Under the pieces are notes generated by a model that saw only the letters and a list, made by a program, of their open reading frames with translations, made no database searches and was not told the DNA's origin. A program made the translations under genes and the position numbers. 64,000 nt of DNA, taken from assembly GCF_000299035.1 (NCBI RefSeq), contig NZ_JH921518.1, forward strand, positions 1,152,439 through 1,216,438, read 5' to 3'. Shown here piece by piece: positions 1 through 8,672 of this stretch (the first letter of the stretch is position 1; every line of letters starts with the position of its first letter). Source of the DNA: Bacillus bingmayongensis (GTDB lineage Bacteria; Bacillota; Bacilli; Bacillales; Bacillaceae_G).

Positions 1-168
1 GGTATTGTCGCAGTCATTGCACTTTGCTATGCACTATGGGTCATTAAAACTGGATCCTCAGATATAAAAACATTCCTTCTTGGAATCGGCTTATTTGTAA
101 TTGGCTTTGCCTTTTATCCATTAATGAATCGTGATGAAAAAAGAAATAAAAACGAGCAAGCTGCATAA
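1..168 (+). CDS. C-terminal end of an APC-type amino acid permease (partial)
   Basis: The window opens inside a reading frame that ends with TAA at 166-168. The 55 visible residues hold two hydrophobic stretches (about residues 1-15 and 23-41) and end in a charged tail with the motif NRDEKRNKNEQ. This two-helix end followed by a basic/acidic tail is typical of APC-superfamily amino acid permeases. The substrate cannot be judged from this fragment. The stop codon lies inside the terminator hairpin that follows. Confidence 0.55.
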   Translation, partial: GIVAVIALCYALWVIKTGSSDIKTFLLGIGLFVIGFAFYPLMNRDEKRNKNEQAA

Positions 169-190
169 AGCAACTTGCTCGTTTTTATTT
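151..190 (+). terminator. Rho-independent terminator overlapping the permease stop codon
   Basis: AACGAGCAAG (151-160) pairs with CTTGCTCGTT and is followed by a T-run. The stem begins in the last codons of the permease gene. Confidence 0.85.
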
Positions 191-236
191 TGGTCTCAAC
201 AAGAAACCTTTATAATGAAAGATAGAGGTGAAAAAC

Positions 237-1436
237 ATGTCAATTGAAACACTATGGAGCTCTCGTTTCCAAAAGCATCTTCAAAATGTCATCATGTACT
301 TTGCACGTATGATTAGTGGTTTATTATATAGCTTCATCTTTATTTCATGCGTGGGCGCATATTATTACGCAAAGTTTCTGAAAACATCTCCTTCTAAAGG
401 AATCTCATTATTACTCATCATAATTGTACTTACAATCGTTATAACTAGATGCCCAATTCGTACGTTTCTCCAGAAACCTGACGCTGTGTATTTACTGGCA
501 CTAGAAGAGAAATTAGCATCTTATTTCAAACAATCTCTTCTATATAATTATGTCATGCAGCTATTTCCATTGTTATTTACGTTTCTAATCATTACACCAC
601 TAGCAATGCAAACATTACAGACAACTGTTCCATTCTTATGTACGATCTTTTTCATTTTAATGTTGCTAAAAAGTTGGAACCTATATATCAATTGGATTTG
701 GCGTGATCACTATAACAGCCAAATCTGGTTTATCATTCGTTTCACTTGTAACGCACTTACTCTTTATATGCTCTTCCAGTCCGTATCAGTCGTTCTATTA
801 GGTGCTGTTCTTTTGCTTCCAACCTTTATACTTATTTATACAGTAAAACAACCAACAAAACGAATTAACTGGGAATATATCATTGAACAAGAAGAAAAAA
901 TGGACATGCACTTTTACCAATTTGCAAACTTTTTCACCGATGTTCCTCATCTGAAAAAACAAGTAAAACAAAGAAAATGGTTAACAAGTTGGTTAGAACC
1001 TATATTACATAAAAAACAATCTACTTTTTTATATTTGAACACTTTATCATTCTTACGTGCAAATGATTATTTTGGTATATATATTCGATTAACTGCCATT
1101 GGTTCTTTCATTTTATATTTCGTACCAAATGTATTTGTAAAAGGCGCTATTACTTGTTGTCTCTTATATATGACCTCTATGCAATTGCGTTCCTTATGGA
1201 AATATTTTTTGGGAAATAATATTGTAGCATTATATCCCATTCCAGTTAAAGAAAGGATACGCCAATTTCTTACCCTTGTGTTTTTATTAGCAATCGTTCA
1301 ATTAATAGTATTTACAGTCATGATACTTGTTTCTATACAGCAGTTTTTGCCTGCTTTTTTAACTATTGTAATCAGCATACTTTTTATCAAATTTATTATC
1401 ATTCCAAAAACAAAAAAACTTATTTCTTCTTTATAA
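237..1436 (+). CDS. EcsB-like ABC transporter permease
   Basis: A 399-residue integral membrane protein with paired hydrophobic helices at about residues 20-40, 50-70, 95-135, 160-200, 285-325 and 340-395. The length, the N-terminal LW-x-x-RF motif and the helix spacing resemble EcsB, the membrane component of the Ecs exporter (about 400 residues). The start was set at ATG 237 because the upstream GTG (228) is part of the Shine-Dalgarno AGAGGTG. Unlike the classical ecsAB pair, no ATPase gene precedes it; a permease gene with its own terminator does. It would therefore need an ATPase encoded elsewhere. The family call is by resemblance only. Confidence 0.6.
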   Translation: MSIETLWSSRFQKHLQNVIMYFARMISGLLYSFIFISCVGAYYYAKFLKTSPSKGISLLLIIIVLTIVITRCPIRTFLQKPDAVYLLALEEKLASYFKQSLLYNYVMQLFPLLFTFLIITPLAMQTLQTTVPFLCTIFFILMLLKSWNLYINWIWRDHYNSQIWFIIRFTCNALTLYMLFQSVSVVLLGAVLLLPTFILIYTVKQPTKRINWEYIIEQEEKMDMHFYQFANFFTDVPHLKKQVKQRKWLTSWLEPILHKKQSTFLYLNTLSFLRANDYFGIYIRLTAIGSFILYFVPNVFVKGAITCCLLYMTSMQLRSLWKYFLGNNIVALYPIPVKERIRQFLTLVFLLAIVQLIVFTVMILVSIQQFLPAFLTIVISILFIKFIIIPKTKKLISSL

Positions 1437-1485
1437 AACAAAGCTTTCATCAACGAGCTTTTAAAAAACAAAAGAATGTTTAATG

Positions 1486-1516
1486 AAAAAAGACTGTTGT
1501 TCACAGTCTTTTTTTC
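1486..1516 (+). terminator. Terminator after the EcsB-like gene
   Basis: AGACTGT (1491-1497) and ACAGTCT (1503-1509) form a stem flanked by A-run and T-run. Confidence 0.85.
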
Positions 1517-1668
1517 ATTTCCCAACACACTTCCGCTAATTTCTAATCACTTTTTTAGGCATTTCTCATATAGTGAAAATGACTATAATTTTGACTCATT
1601 TTATTTACCATCCATAAGTTATGCAATTGTTCATCACATATATAAACAAAAAAGATGGGAGCCCTACT

Positions 1669-1872
1669 ATGAACAACAAGCAAACCTCAACGCCCCCAAA
1701 TAATTCTGAAGAAAACAAAAGAGAAATTAGCTTACAAACATTAAGGGTCATTGGACTCATTGTACTAATTAGTGGCTATATCCTTGTCGCTCTCTCTGAA
1801 GTAGGTGAACTAAAAAATCTTTTAACAAATCCAAGTGCTATCAATGACCTAGCGGAAACTGATCCTTTTTAG
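1669..1872 (+). CDS. Small single-span membrane protein, function unknown
   Basis: A 67-residue protein. The first 25 residues are polar (Asn/Thr/Pro/Glu-rich), then one transmembrane segment (about 27-46, RVIGLIVLISGYILVALS), then a short acidic tail. ATG 1669 was chosen over the in-frame ATG at 1621 because GGGAG lies seven bases before it. It stands alone between a terminator and a bcr1 derivative. I do not recognise a family. Confidence 0.6.
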   Translation: MNNKQTSTPPNNSEENKREISLQTLRVIGLIVLISGYILVALSEVGELKNLLTNPSAINDLAETDPF

Positions 1873-1886
1873 AAGCAAGTGGCTAT

Positions 1887-1969
1887 ATAAAGTGAAACTT
1901 CCATCAGTGGGGGTTTTCTTCATCCCCCACTGATGGTTAGTTAAACCAATCGGGCTTTTACGGGATAAA
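1887..1969 (+). repeat. bcr1-type repeat, internally deleted (83 bp)
   Basis: Starts ATAAAGTGAAACTT and ends GCTTTTACGGGATAAA, the same two ends as the full copies at 6947, 20326, 25073 and 27357. About 75 bp of the right half is missing. The join falls between the two CGGG tetranucleotides present in the full-length unit, as expected for a short-repeat deletion. The first hairpin (CCATCAGTGGGGG / CCCCCACTGATGG) is intact. Confidence 0.85.
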
Positions 1970-2002
1970 AAGCGAATCATTCTAAAAAATGATCCGTTTT
2001 TT
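1967..2002 (-). terminator. Terminator for the MFS gene at 2011
   Basis: AAAAAGCGAATCATT pairs with AATGATCCGTTTTTT (one mismatch). On the minus strand the T-run follows the stem. It abuts the right end of the bcr1 derivative. Confidence 0.8.
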
Positions 2003-2010
2003 GTATAATC

Positions 2011-3270
2011 CTATCCAAGATGAGTTATGCTTTCTTCACGATATTCATTCCTTCTGATCGCTTTCATAAACAATACAATACTGCTTACACCAATCAAAAA
2101 ATAAACAAGACTCATTCCCCATGATGCAATGAATGAACCGAGCATAACGCCTAATGCTCCATTCATTTTTGCCACTTGAAATACCATACCATTGATAGCC
2201 ATATAAGAGCTCCGTGCATCATCCGGAACCATATCAGCCATAATGGATTGACGAACTGGCACATACATCATCTCGCCAACCGTTTGAAACAGACCAGCTA
2301 TTAATAAAATCAACAAGCTATTACTTGATCCAAGTATAGTGAATCCAATTGTATAGATAAACAACCCTACATATAATATTTTCAAATCATTAAAACGCTT
2401 CATCATTTTAATAACAAGAGCTGAAAATAAAACAATCAAAATCGTATTCTCTGCGGAAATCCAACTTAGCATACGGATACCTGTTAAATCAAAACGAATA
2501 TCATTTCCAAATACAAACTGAATTGTTTCAAATTCCTTTTGCAAGCGTACACCTAAATAATTATTAAGCTGAAATTCTAACGATAAAGTACATATACTCG
2601 CCAAACAAAATATTAAAAATGCCCCATCTGTCATAACAACTTTATAACTTTCAACCATGTCCTTTAGCACATGCTTCTTTTTTATAATTGGCCGAGCGAC
2701 ATATACTTCTTCTATATATACAGCAATTAAATACAGCGTCAGCAGCGCTACTACTGTTAATAATACAAATAGTTGAAAACGGTAATGTTCAAATAATAAT
2801 CCCCCAAATATCGCTCCAATCGCAATAGACAAGTTGATTGCCCAATAATTGATACTATACATGATTTTTCGATTCTCAGGTGTACTTACATCAATTAGCA
2901 TTGCCTCTGTTGCCGGATTCATAAGCCCTGAACCAAGACTATGCGTTAACATAAAAACGAAAGTGAGCCAAGGTGAATCTACATAATCTGAATTCGCGAT
3001 TCCCATACAAGCAATCGAAACTACTTGTATCACTTGCCCTATAATCATAACCTTTTTTCGTCCTAATTGATCTCCAATATAACCGCCATAAAGCCCAATG
3101 ACAAGTGCCGTCATTACGTTTATTAGTAATAAGACACCTGCAAGGACACTACCCAGTTTTACTGAAAAATAAATCGCCATAAACGGGAAAATCATTGTTG
3201 ATACAGTGCGTGTTAAAAATGAAGTTATAATTCTAATTTTTATATTGCGATGCATACTCCAAAATCCCAT
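2011..3270 (-). CDS. MFS transporter (drug/metabolite efflux type)
   Basis: A 419-residue protein with 12 predicted membrane helices. The loop 2-3 signature is present as GDQLGRKKV (about residues 66-74). A short soluble insert (about residues 240-265) separates the two six-helix halves. RBS GGGGAGG precedes ATG 3270. It is divergent from the SgrR-like gene at 3378 across a 107-bp gap holding a perfect palindrome, so the regulator plausibly controls this pump. This mirrors the sgrR-setA arrangement of enteric bacteria (inference). Substrate unknown. Confidence 0.8.
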   Translation of the reverse strand: MGFWSMHRNIKIRIITSFLTRTVSTMIFPFMAIYFSVKLGSVLAGVLLLINVMTALVIGLYGGYIGDQLGRKKVMIIGQVIQVVSIACMGIANSDYVDSPWLTFVFMLTHSLGSGLMNPATEAMLIDVSTPENRKIMYSINYWAINLSIAIGAIFGGLLFEHYRFQLFVLLTVVALLTLYLIAVYIEEVYVARPIIKKKHVLKDMVESYKVVMTDGAFLIFCLASICTLSLEFQLNNYLGVRLQKEFETIQFVFGNDIRFDLTGIRMLSWISAENTILIVLFSALVIKMMKRFNDLKILYVGLFIYTIGFTILGSSNSLLILLIAGLFQTVGEMMYVPVRQSIMADMVPDDARSSYMAINGMVFQVAKMNGALGVMLGSFIASWGMSLVYFLIGVSSIVLFMKAIRRNEYREESITHLG

Positions 3271-3326
3271 TCTTTTCCTCCCCCTTATGTGTATTCATTT
3301 TACTTTGAAAAAGTGGAAGAAAAAGG

Positions 3327-3340
3327 TTAGAATATTCTAA
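3327..3340. promoter_or_regulatory. Palindromic candidate operator between MFS and SgrR-like genes
   Basis: TTAGAATATTCTAA is a perfect 14-bp palindrome centred in the 107-bp divergent intergenic region, 37 bp before the SgrR-like start. Confidence 0.5.
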
Positions 3341-3377
3341 AGAATTTCCCCTTTTAATAAGAAGGAGTCATTTAAAC

Positions 3378-5129
3378 ATGAAAGTGATGGACTATTATAT
3401 TCAACTACGATTGCATGATCCAGAAAAACAATACATGCAAAATAGCTTGCATGAATTAGCAGATATTTTATATTGCAGTACAAAGAATGTGAAAATTTTA
3501 CTTAGAAAAATGACGGAAGACAAATTAATTACGTGGACACCAGGACGAGGGCGAGGAAATAAAAGTGAAATTCTCTTTCTCCATACCATTTCAGAAGTAG
3601 TTATGCCCTATGCTGAATCTCTCTTACAACAAGATAAATTAAAAGAAGTATTTCTTCTTTTAAAACAACCATTTCCACCTTCCCTTCGAAAAAGCTTAGA
3701 AGAAAAACTACAGCAGCACTTTGGATACCAGCCTTTAAACGATATGTATGACGTATTAAAGATACCTTGTTCGAGAAAAATATTGCCACTTGATCCAGCC
3801 TTTGCAGCTGTCACAACAGAAAGTCATCTCATTAGTCAAATTTTTGATACATTAGTTCATTACAACTACGCCACAGAAGAAATTGAGCCACACCTCGCAC
3901 ATACATGGGAGGTTAGTAAGGATCAACTTACCTGGACCTTCTATTTACGAAAAGGCATCCAGTTTCATCATGGAACAATTTTATCTTCTAAAGATGTTCA
4001 ATTTTCATTTGAAAGACTACGGTGTGTTCAATCTCCCTATGCCTGGCTAACAGAAGAGATTGTACAGATTGAAACACCATCACCGTTACAAATCAGCTTT
4101 CACTTGCAAAAGCCGAACTTGTTTTTTCTACATTATGTAAGTTCGATGCAATTAGCCATTTTACCGCATGATGTAGAAATACAAAATCATCATTATATCG
4201 GGACGGGCGCTTTTAAATTACATTGTTATGACGAAGATCAAGTTATATTGGAAGCATTTACGGGCCATTTTAAAGAACGTGCTTTGCTTGATCGTATTGA
4301 GTTTTGGCGTATTCCAGAACATGCACAAATACATACACATTATGAACTACCAAATACTGAACATACAAAAGAATACGAAGTGCAAATAGAAGAAACCGGG
4401 TGTATATATGCTGCTTTCAACTTTACAAAGCCTGGTCCACATCATGATATTTATTTTCGAAAAGCTTGGAGGGAACTATATGATGTTGAATCTATTATTC
4501 ATGATTTAAAAGGTATGCGGACTATCCCTGCATCCAGCTTCTTTCCAAGTAGAAGCCGAGCAACAATAAAACTATCCTATTCTTTACATAAAGCAAAAGA
4601 ATACTTGCAAAAGAGTACATATCAAGGGGAAACTATACACATCTATTTCTTTTCATTTAAAGACAGTGCTTACGATGCCCTCTGGCTAAAAGAGCGCTGT
4701 CAAAGTTTAGGAGTTCAAATACAGCTCCATCCTTTTCCAGTCTCAGACTACTCAGATCGTTCTATTGATCAACACGCTGATATTATTTTAATGGGAGAAG
4801 TATTTGCTTCTGATTTAGAAATCGCCTTTCTAAATGTATTTAAAAGTAAAAGCTGTTTTATCAATCGCTTTATGCATCCTCACTACAAAAAGCAGATTGA
4901 TTGTTTACTAGATGCATTCTTATTGGAAGAGAATAAAGAGAAGCGTTATGAGCTTATGTACGAAATTGAAAGATTCCTTCAAACGGAATATATTATTTTA
5001 TTTAATTATCATGTTTTAAAAAAGAAAACATACCCATCGTCTCTAAAGAACGTAACAATTGATTCTTTTGGTTGGACAGACTTTTCAAAACTATGGATTC
5101 ATCCAACAGAGTCAACTAACGGACTATGA
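3378..5129 (+). CDS. SgrR-like transcriptional regulator with solute-binding domain
   Basis: A 583-residue two-part protein. Residues ~1-110 form a winged-helix DNA-binding region (MDYYIQLRLH, then a recognition-helix stretch CSTKNVKILLRKM and a wing TPGRGRGNKSEI). Residues ~150-570 match family 5 solute-binding proteins (Dpp/Opp type), with the signature ATTESHLISQIFDTLVHYN and LTWTFYLRKGIQFHHG. There is no signal peptide, so the binding domain is cytoplasmic and likely senses a small ligand, as in SgrR. RBS AGAAGGAG precedes ATG 3378. It is divergent from an MFS pump it may control. Confidence 0.8.
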   Translation: MKVMDYYIQLRLHDPEKQYMQNSLHELADILYCSTKNVKILLRKMTEDKLITWTPGRGRGNKSEILFLHTISEVVMPYAESLLQQDKLKEVFLLLKQPFPPSLRKSLEEKLQQHFGYQPLNDMYDVLKIPCSRKILPLDPAFAAVTTESHLISQIFDTLVHYNYATEEIEPHLAHTWEVSKDQLTWTFYLRKGIQFHHGTILSSKDVQFSFERLRCVQSPYAWLTEEIVQIETPSPLQISFHLQKPNLFFLHYVSSMQLAILPHDVEIQNHHYIGTGAFKLHCYDEDQVILEAFTGHFKERALLDRIEFWRIPEHAQIHTHYELPNTEHTKEYEVQIEETGCIYAAFNFTKPGPHHDIYFRKAWRELYDVESIIHDLKGMRTIPASSFFPSRSRATIKLSYSLHKAKEYLQKSTYQGETIHIYFFSFKDSAYDALWLKERCQSLGVQIQLHPFPVSDYSDRSIDQHADIILMGEVFASDLEIAFLNVFKSKSCFINRFMHPHYKKQIDCLLDAFLLEENKEKRYELMYEIERFLQTEYIILFNYHVLKKKTYPSSLKNVTIDSFGWTDFSKLWIHPTESTNGL

Positions 5130-5180
5130 AGACAGACTCTTTTTAAAAATAGCAAAACCTCCACTATTACTTAAATAATA

Positions 5181-5242
5181 AAATAACAAAGGAGATGACA
5201 GCCTACATACAAATCCTTGGCGGTCAATCTCCTTTGTTATTT
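5181..5242. terminator. Long inverted repeat, candidate terminator of the SgrR-like gene
   Basis: AAATAACAAAGGAGAT (5181-5196) is perfectly complementary to 5227-5242, with a ~30-base loop. It lies 52 bp after the SgrR-like stop. The loop is unusually long for a simple terminator. Confidence 0.5.
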
Positions 5243-5352
5243 ATCGTGGTATTATATGGACGCTTAAACGCTACATATACAACATTCAAAGCTATAATCG
5301 GAATTATAAATGCAAAGCAAAAACGAGGGATGTTTTTTGATTTGCATATCAT
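5224..5352 (-). CDS. Possible 42-residue membrane peptide (doubtful)
   Basis: Reading starts at ATG 5352: MICKSKNIPRF, then a hydrophobic run FCFAFIIPIIALNVVYVAF, then KRPYNTTINNKGD and a stop. It looks like a one-helix peptide, but no Shine-Dalgarno sequence precedes the ATG and the 3' end runs into the inverted repeat. It may be a decayed gene end. Confidence 0.2.
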   Translation of the reverse strand: MICKSKNIPRFCFAFIIPIIALNVVYVAFKRPYNTTINNKGD

Positions 5353-5728
5353 TCTTGAAAAGTGTAAATGTTAATCCATTTTATATTTCGAGGTTGCATC
5401 TGGTAAAGTAATCGTAAATCTTAAGGGATTTATCAGTTTTCAAATCGAAAACGTTTCAATTTGAAATAACGTAGTTTTAAAGGATAGCCTATCCCTTAAC
5501 TAATTTATCTTGCTATTTCTTATGACATTGCTTATGCTTTATTAATTATACTTTAGGTGCTCTAGTGACGTTGCTTGTTTTATTTATACTATTTTTCGTT
5601 AATGTCTCATATTACTTTTGTCTGTTACTTCTTTTACTTAACATGGTAAATCTCGTGTTAAAACCCGTGTGAATTTCGCTTTTACATATACGTTCAAATC
5701 ATAATTTGATTATTTTCAGGAAATCTCC

Positions 5729-5747
5729 ATGAATGACAATCAGTCAT
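5729..5747. promoter_or_regulatory. Orphan copy of the TetR-module operator
   Basis: ATGAATGACAATCAGTCAT differs at one or two positions from the reverse complements of the operators at 8603, 10849 and 11514. The similarity to the promoter of the second TetR gene continues into the following TTTATT. No efflux or TetR gene adjoins it. Confidence 0.45.
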
Positions 5748-6387
5748 TTTATTGCATGTTTAAATTCCCCTTCTTTTGTTACTAACTTCATTAACACTTT
5801 GCTTATGCATTGAGAATACATTGACTATACGTTTTTAAACATTTCATGACTTTAGGACCTATTCTAAGTTAGATGAAAAGTTACAAGGATTTTTCCCATT
5901 TCTAATTGATGTCAGTTCGTGCGTTATTATCGTTATACTACTTTTTCATTTACTGTTTTTTATTACTGATGCCACTTAATCTCACTCATAACATACTTAC
6001 TTGTTTACTACGTATTTACCACATCTAAACCCCATTATATTTATCGATACTTTTACCTCCTATTTACCACTTACATTCATCTTAACAATTATATTTTTAT
6101 TATGCTACAAGCATTTTAATATTAATCTGACATCAAAATCATACATTTATCATCCGAAAATAATCTTTTGATATAACAATAAATATATATATAAAAATTT
6201 TATGCTTAGACACATTTTCAATCGTATGCATTACGTTTTTGATTCCTACGCAACTATATCAACTAGTTAATGAATATACTTGATGTGTTTTAAAAATTGA
6301 TAAGATTGATTCATGTTTCTACATCAGAACTCCATCCTCAACCGTATTCAAAGCAGATAATCAAAAGGTAGCTTATCGCACAATCAC

Positions 6388-6822
6388 TCAAATAATACTA
6401 TAAATATTATCAATTTTTGTTACATAATGACGTATTTTTGCCCCATCAGCATCTTTCAAACTATCCAAAGTAATTTCCTTTCCTGTATTAAAAATTACTA
6501 AAGCTGCATTTACAGAACCGTATTCCGTACTATTACGAAACCACATTTTAACCTCAGTGATATTATCATACTTTAATCTTGCCATAACTACATTTTTATC
6601 TTCATCTAACATGCCGATAACAAGATAATTATCAAAAAAGAATAAGATTTCAATGCCATTTTTATTTTTTAATAAATTTTTAGGATAAACGACCTTGCAT
6701 TTCGCTATACTATGATATTCTTTTACTTTATTTACAATTTTAAAATAGTCTTCATTTTCTACTCTGGCAACCTCTTCAATCTCTTTCAGGCTAAAGCCAT
6801 CTTTACTAATAAAGTAATCCAT
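6388..6822 (-). CDS. Conserved-looking cytoplasmic protein, possibly DUF3908-like
   Basis: A 144-residue protein without signal or membrane segments. The N-terminal third is charged and helical (FSLKEIEEVARVENEDYF). The rest alternates short hydrophobic strands with turns (GIEILFFFDNYLVIGML, NVVMARLKYDNITEVKMWF), which suggests a small beta-barrel of PH-like type. RBS GAGAGGAAG precedes ATG 6822. It is a single-gene unit between non-coding DNA and a bcr1 copy. The DUF3908 association is a recollection of size and species range only. Confidence 0.65.
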   Translation of the reverse strand: MDYFISKDGFSLKEIEEVARVENEDYFKIVNKVKEYHSIAKCKVVYPKNLLKNKNGIEILFFFDNYLVIGMLDEDKNVVMARLKYDNITEVKMWFRNSTEYGSVNAALVIFNTGKEITLDSLKDADGAKIRHYVTKIDNIYSII

Positions 6823-6946
6823 GTTTTTACTTCCTCTCTATATCGTTTTTGAACTCTTATTATCAATCTATCGCCATTTGAATTCCACAAGAAATCAAGA
6901 TTTCTATTAAAAAATGAAAATTCATTACAGCAATTTCTATAGATTT

Positions 6947-7104
6947 ATAAAGTGAAACTTTAATCAGTGGGGGTTTTCTTCATCCCCCACTGATTATTAG
7001 CCCGCACCAATCGGGCTTTTACAGGCAGTTTATCTCCCACCTAACTTCTTTGCTTCCGCCAAATTTTGAGGTGGGAGTATTACTGCCTGTTAATGCGGGA
7101 TAAA
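6947..7104 (+). repeat. bcr1-type repeat, full length (158 bp including TTTAT ends)
   Basis: Read on the minus strand it begins TTTATCCCGC and ends CACTTTAT, giving the TTTAT direct repeats known for bcr1. It folds into hairpins: AATCAGTGGGGG with CCCCCACTGATT, and CTCCCACCT with AGGTGGGAG. Right arm CAGTAATACTCCCACC, left arm AAGTTTCACTTTAT. Confidence 0.9.
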
Positions 7105-7134
7105 AGCCCCTTCAAATTTCAAAGGAGCTTTTTA
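7103..7134 (-). terminator. Terminator for the MFS gene at 7181
   Basis: On the minus strand AAAAGCTCCTTT pairs with a downstream GAAGGGGCTTTT through one G-U pair, followed by T's. The terminator touches the bcr1 right end. Confidence 0.7.
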
Positions 7135-7180
7135 CTCATTTTTAAAGTGTATTTAAAAATTTAACTCCACTTGTTTTTCA

Positions 7181-8383
7181 TTATTTCGCTAAACTTTCTA
7201 CCATTTGTTTTTCTTTCCACATGACTGTAATACCGATGCCAATAGCCATAATGAAAGCAGAGAAAAGATACGGATAGTGGATGTTTATATCAAATAGTAT
7301 TCCTCCCATAGCCGGCCCAACAATATTTCCTAAACTTGTATAAGTTGAGTTCATTCCAGCAACAAACCCTTGCTCTTTTCCAGCTGCTTTTGATAAAAAT
7401 GTCGTTAATGCCGGACGAAGCAAATCGAATGCGAGAAAGATAAAACAAGTTACAGCCAATACTACCCAAAAATTAGAGATTAAGGTGGATACTACCGCCA
7501 ATATGGCACCTGTAATTAAACAGACTTGAATCAAGACTTTTTCACCAAGTATATCTACTAACTTTCCAAATAGAAATACCTGTACAACAACACCAAAGAT
7601 TGAGCTTATTGTAATAATACTAGCAATATCCTTCGGTGTGAAACCGAATTTATGATCAGAAAACAGACTAAAAACAGTTTCATATGCCGATAAACCAAAA
7701 GCAAGTACAAACACAATAACAAATGCGATAAAGTATACCGGATTTAGTGATTTTTTTAAATCGCTCATAAAGTTTGTTTGCTTCGTATTAGCAGAAATTT
7801 CTGCTAGCTGTTCCGCCGTTAACGGCTCTTTCAGAATAAATATAGAAGAAACGCATGCGATAAAGGCAATGGCTGCCGCAAAAAAGAAGGGTACACGTAT
7901 ACCGTATTCTGCAATAAAACCACCGATTCCAGGCCCAATAATAAACCCTGTACTAATAGCCGCAGAAAGATATCCCATCGCTTTTGGTCGTTCCTGAACT
8001 GAGGTAATATCTGCAACATATGCCGTAACACCAGGCATAATAAAAGCAGCACTAATTCCCCCTAACATCCTTGATATATAAAGTACCCATACATCTCTTC
8101 CTAAACCAAAGATAAGTTCTGAAGTACCAAAAAGAAATAAACCAATTATGATAATTTTCTTCCTACCATACCGATCAACCCAGCGTCCTGTTAATGGCGA
8201 CATCAGTAATTGTGCCACTGCAAACACTGCAACAAGATACCCCATCGTTTTTCCTGATAATTGCATAATATTCATGAATGACGGCATAACTGGGATAATA
8301 AGACCAATTCCGAGAAATGCAATGAATATATTACTAAGAAGAATGATTAATACCATCTTTTGTTCTTTTATTGATTTCTTCAT
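7181..8383 (-). CDS. MFS multidrug efflux transporter (Bmr/Blt/NorA type)
   Basis: A 400-residue, 12-helix transporter. The N-half shows the DHA1 signatures GRWVDRYGRKK (loop 2-3, about residues 66-76) and an antiporter motif C-like stretch GFIIGPGIGGFIAEYG (about residues 146-161). RBS AAGAGGTG precedes ATG 8383. The gene lies downstream of and in the same direction as a TetR gene (8673-9248), but a 289-bp gap holds a copy of the module operator. It is therefore probably derepressed by TetR when a toxic cation or drug binds (inference). Confidence 0.88.
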   Translation of the reverse strand: MKKSIKEQKMVLIILLSNIFIAFLGIGLIIPVMPSFMNIMQLSGKTMGYLVAVFAVAQLLMSPLTGRWVDRYGRKKIIIIGLFLFGTSELIFGLGRDVWVLYISRMLGGISAAFIMPGVTAYVADITSVQERPKAMGYLSAAISTGFIIGPGIGGFIAEYGIRVPFFFAAAIAFIACVSSIFILKEPLTAEQLAEISANTKQTNFMSDLKKSLNPVYFIAFVIVFVLAFGLSAYETVFSLFSDHKFGFTPKDIASIITISSIFGVVVQVFLFGKLVDILGEKVLIQVCLITGAILAVVSTLISNFWVVLAVTCFIFLAFDLLRPALTTFLSKAAGKEQGFVAGMNSTYTSLGNIVGPAMGGILFDINIHYPYLFSAFIMAIGIGITVMWKEKQMVESLAK

Positions 8384-8552
8384 TTATCAACACCTCTTTC
8401 TGTAAAAATCATTGATGTGAAATTCTTCTCAAAAAATAATACCCAAAAGGGTTTTAATTAGCGAAAATTCTTCATCCCCACAAATGGGGACATAAAAATA
8501 AGATCACTATTTGCTGAAATTTATATCCTCTATATGAATTGAACGATGCGAT

Positions 8553-8588
8553 TTATTTATAGTATTTACCTCTTACCTTATTTTTCAT
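8553..8588 (-). other. Leader ORF or relic start of an SMR gene
   Basis: Downstream of the operator at 8603 sits AGGGGAGG, then ATGAAAAATAAGG and only 11 codons. The same layout (operator, RBS, ATGAAAAATAAAG) starts the SMR gene at 10834 in the sister module. The MFS gene begins 170 bp further on. It may be the remnant of a lost SMR gene or a leader peptide. Confidence 0.35.
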
Positions 8589-8602
8589 AAACCTCCCCTA
8601 AA

Positions 8603-8621
8603 ATGACTGACTATCATTCAT
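8603..8621. promoter_or_regulatory. TetR operator upstream of the MFS pump
   Basis: ATGACTGACTATCATTCAT, an imperfect palindrome shared with 10849-10867 and 11514-11532. Confidence 0.7.
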
Positions 8622-8672
8622 TTTAAGCAAAATGAACCCATCTCTTTGCTATAAATGGATTCACCTAACTGT

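Larger units (their letters stand above)
5130..6387. other. 1.26-kb gene-poor region
   Basis: Apart from the inverted repeat at 5181 and the doubtful peptide at 5224, both strands are interrupted by frequent stops. I see no recognisable protein remnant. The plus strand is pyrimidine-rich. It contains an isolated 19-bp copy of the TetR-module operator at 5729-5747. Confidence 0.6.

Noticed and set aside
228-236. GTG at 228 as start of the EcsB-like gene (and similar GTGs at 10843, 16712, 18788, 36368, 39697, 61424)
   Set aside because: In each case the GTG is part of, or directly beside, the Shine-Dalgarno sequence of a better start a few codons downstream.
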